From CBDUBU01 sp965365465 (GTDB taxonomy: Bacteria; Bacteroidota; Rhodothermia; Rhodothermales; DASSAV01): DNA of 7,918 bases. The notes below the pieces were generated by a model, which had not been told where the DNA came from, ran no database searches, and was given only the letters and a program-made list of their open reading frames with translations. Position 1 is the first letter of the stretch. Each line of letters begins with the position of its first letter. Positions 5,764 to 7,918 of this stretch are shown one piece after another. The stretch is taken from positions 1-7,918 of the forward strand of contig CBDUBU010000182.1 in assembly GCA_965365465.1 (NCBI GenBank). Reading direction: 5' to 3'. The translations under genes and the position numbers were made by a program.

Positions 5764-7918
5764 TTACGCCCAGTCACACAGGGACGCCAGAAAGTCGGCG
5801 GACCCATCGCGGAGCCACCCATCCAGTTGCGCCGGCTCCTTCAACTGCTGTCCGCGGACGCGAGGAACCACCACGAAGCGGCTGTCCACTTCTGAAAGCG
5901 CAGTCATATCGCCCCAGAGCTTTTCGAACTGCGTAACGGGAAAGACATCCTCTTGCCCTCTGCCCCAGCGCTTTTTGACATCCTTCAACGTGATGTAGGT
6001 CGGCATTCTCGCAGCCAGATCCCGCACAGCCGCAGCGACCCTGTCACCGTCGTTTAAATCGGTGCGCGAGAGCCTGAACACGTCCAGCAAACGGTCCAGG
6101 TCAATCCAGGTCGTGCTGGAGTTATAGTAAGACAGATCAAACTCGATTTCCTCGCGCGGCAGCGCCATGCCTTCTATGAGCCGAACCCGTCCGTCAATAC
6201 GCGCAAGGCCGCCTCCACGATCTTCTATAGAGCGGGCAATGACTTCAGTTGTGAGTGTGGCTCCTTCCGAGATATGATATCCCAGGATGCCGGGATCGAC
6301 ATTCGCTCCCAAGGTGTCGATGTTATGGACCATCAGGTACTTCAGGGCCGGCTGGTCTTCCAGAATTCCACGCAGAACCCCATTCAGGAAGAGGTTGGGA
6401 ATTTCGTACCAGTGGCCGACCGGGTGCAAACACTGGGTCGGGATGTTGTCGGTATAGTCGCTGCCCTCTCCCATCGCTCTTGCCCACTCGATCAGGGCGG
6501 CGTGCAAGCTTTCGCGCACCTTCTGGGCCTGCTCATCGAGCAACTGATGGGACGTTTCTTCCCAGGCAAAGCGCAAGTCTCTGATCATGGGAACAAGCCG
6601 CAACCCTACGTTCCGTCCGGGGGACAGAACCAGAGGGCCTTTGTAGCCATAGTTGCTCTCCGAGCGAAGATACGTTTCGACAGGCTCGTGGGTGAGATAG
6701 CTTGTCGTAAAAATGTGGGGAAGCAGCGTCCTGTGCAGGCGGCCTGTCTGTCGGCTCTTGGCGAGGTGAACTTCAATAAAGGTGCGGTGCTTGCCTCCAA
6801 TTTTGCAAAACGGATTCAGGGCTTTCACGACGCCTGCGCCCCTCGTCCACCGGCTTCCCGCGCCGCCGGCCAGAGAGACTACAGCGACCTGACCCGAAGC
6901 CAGCGCTTCCCTGCCTATGTCTTTCAGGCGCTCCGGCAGATTGCCGGAGGCATCATAAACATCCTCCGGGCCGACATCCTCGATCCGGCTTCGGATCGGC
7001 AATCTGTTCTGAGCCAGCCCGATCCGGCCGCTGCGCAGATCGGAACGGATCTGCTCATGCTGAACCCGATCGAAGCCGCTTTGATTGAGCAAGGTTTGCA
7101 AGCTTTGCCGGTCGCTTTCTTCCCACTCGCTCCGTGGCAGCAACCTGTCGAAAAGCTCTTGCACCATACCGGACAGTTCGGGTTGTGTGCGGCACGCTGC
7201 CCCGAAGCGATCCAGTTCCGTACGGCGCGAGGCCGGAAGCCTGCGCTGTTCCAGCCGCAACAGTCCGGGCGCCACCAGGGCATAATACCCCTGAGGCATC
7301 AGGGCAGCATCCCCTTCCAGCAGGTCGGCATAACTACCACGTTCGTTGATCGCAAAGTTGTAGACGACAGGCTCCATAGCAAAGGGAACCGCTCGCTCCA
7401 GGCAGCGCTTCGTTTCCGACATAATCACCTGTAACCTATCCTGTGCCTCCGCTTTTCGCGCCGGGTCAAAGATGAATCCCATGCCGCCGCCTGACATCCC
7501 TCCCAGCATCCAGAAGCCCCAGAATTGATCTCCGAACTCGGCGCGCACCCGCTGGATCAAGGTTTCCGTGTACAGGTTGCTGGCCCAAGGAATAATCGCC
7601 TGAATCGGACTCTCAAAATTGCGATGTGTAGCTTCTGCGATAGAGGCTACGCGACCCTCTTCCAGATCAGAGACAATTTCATCGAAGAAGCGAATTGCTT
7701 CCCGGCGTCCTTGCCATGCGGCCTCGGAGCGCAGCAGGTATTTCTCCGTGACCATTTCAAGGATAGGCCCTACATCCTGCGCCATACCTCCATGCACGAG
7801 CACCAGACTATCTTCCAGTTTCTGCCGGGTTTCCACAGAAACTTCGTCTCGCGAAAGAACCCGGTGAACAGGAAGCAGCCTGCCTCTGCTGATGCCATAC
7901 TCCGGATCCTGCTCCGCC
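5764..7918 (-). CDS. GHMP sugar kinase / UDPGP uridylyltransferase fusion (N-terminal part outside window)
   Basis: The frame is open from the right edge to TAA (complement of 5764-5766), covering about 717 residues. The GTG at 7834-7836 (numbered residue 1 here) is preceded by 27 more open codons, so the true start lies beyond the window. Residues 11-160 look like the C-terminal half of a GHMP kinase of the fucokinase/heptokinase type: LVLVHGGMAQDVGPILEMV, a helical region, then the glycine-rich GGMSGGGMGFIFDP (112-125). A helical linker leads to a UDPGP-family UTP-sugar-1-phosphate uridylyltransferase: QIRSDLRSGRIGL (262-274), nucleotide loop LAGGAGSRW (322-330) with VVKAL (336-340), GHWYEIPNLFLNG (474-486), VHNIDTLGANVD (503-514), SSTTWIDLDRLL (573-584) and VPRVR (657-661). 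Inferred role: sugar + ATP to sugar-1-phosphate, then + UTP to UDP-sugar plus pyrophosphate, in the cytoplasm. The nucleotide loop differs from the usual AGGxGTRLG. The substrate is unknown. Confidence 0.8.
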   Translation of the reverse strand, partial: AEQDPEYGISRGRLLPVHRVLSRDEVSVETRQKLEDSLVLVHGGMAQDVGPILEMVTEKYLLRSEAAWQGRREAIRFFDEIVSDLEEGRVASIAEATHRNFESPIQAIIPWASNLYTETLIQRVRAEFGDQFWGFWMLGGMSGGGMGFIFDPARKAEAQDRLQVIMSETKRCLERAVPFAMEPVVYNFAINERGSYADLLEGDAALMPQGYYALVAPGLLRLEQRRLPASRRTELDRFGAACRTQPELSGMVQELFDRLLPRSEWEESDRQSLQTLLNQSGFDRVQHEQIRSDLRSGRIGLAQNRLPIRSRIEDVGPEDVYDASGNLPERLKDIGREALASGQVAVVSLAGGAGSRWTRGAGVVKALNPFCKIGGKHRTFIEVHLAKSRQTGRLHRTLLPHIFTTSYLTHEPVETYLRSESNYGYKGPLVLSPGRNVGLRLVPMIRDLRFAWEETSHQLLDEQAQKVRESLHAALIEWARAMGEGSDYTDNIPTQCLHPVGHWYEIPNLFLNGVLRGILEDQPALKYLMVHNIDTLGANVDPGILGYHISEGATLTTEVIARSIEDRGGGLARIDGRVRLIEGMALPREEIEFDLSYYNSSTTWIDLDRLLDVFRLSRTDLNDGDRVAAAVRDLAARMPTYITLKDVKKRWGRGQEDVFPVTQFEKLWGDMTALSEVDSRFVVVPRVRGQQLKEPAQLDGWLRDGSADFLASLCDWA

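Noticed and set aside
6274..7434. 386-codon open frame on the + strand opposite the kinase/uridylyltransferase gene
   Set aside because: It is fully antisense to a gene with clear family motifs and its translation shows no recognisable domain. Long antisense frames are common in GC-rich genes.
7834..7836. GTG as the start of the - strand gene
   Set aside because: The frame stays open to the window edge and the GHMP C-terminal domain starting here needs its N-terminal ATP-binding half upstream.

Overview
The window looks like a piece of a Bacteroidota/Rhodothermota-type (Rhodothermales-like) chromosome of moderately high GC. The evidence is indirect. The RNase E/G C-terminus, the M28 and M20 exopeptidases and a DUF4382-like lipoprotein are all of kinds common in that group. 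None of the five complete genes has a clear purine-rich Shine-Dalgarno site, which is typical of Bacteroidota. No phage, transposon, CRISPR or RNA gene was seen, and no gap between genes exceeds about 120 bases.

Layout, left to right. Bases 1-5740 carry six genes on the + strand: the 3' end of an RNase E/G gene; a secreted outer-membrane beta-barrel protein overlapping it by ATGA; a lipoprotein-type M28 metallopeptidase with an inserted PA domain; an M20D amidohydrolase/carboxypeptidase; a DUF2461 protein; and a small DUF4382-like lipoprotein. A short convergent gap with a hairpin follows. The last gene, on the - strand, runs off the right edge (5764-7918).

The left part is mostly cell-envelope and peptide-breakdown functions. 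The M28 enzyme would trim peptides outside the cytoplasm. The M20D enzyme would remove acyl groups or split dipeptide-like amides, probably in the cytoplasm. Spacings of 53-119 bases separate the genes from the M28 gene onward, so a single operon is possible but not shown. The clear translational coupling is between the RNase and the beta-barrel gene.

The most interesting object is the - strand gene. It encodes the C-terminal half of a GHMP sugar kinase (glycine-rich GGMSGGGMG motif) followed by a complete UDPGP-type UTP-sugar-1-phosphate uridylyltransferase. It looks like a one-protein sugar-salvage enzyme that phosphorylates a sugar and then activates it to a UDP-sugar. Its layout recalls the bifunctional fucokinase/GDP-fucose pyrophosphorylase FKP, but with the domains in the reverse order and a different nucleotidyltransferase family. 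Its substrate cannot be read from this window. A second notable signal is a perfect 12-base inverted repeat with a 2-base spacer just inside the M20D gene.
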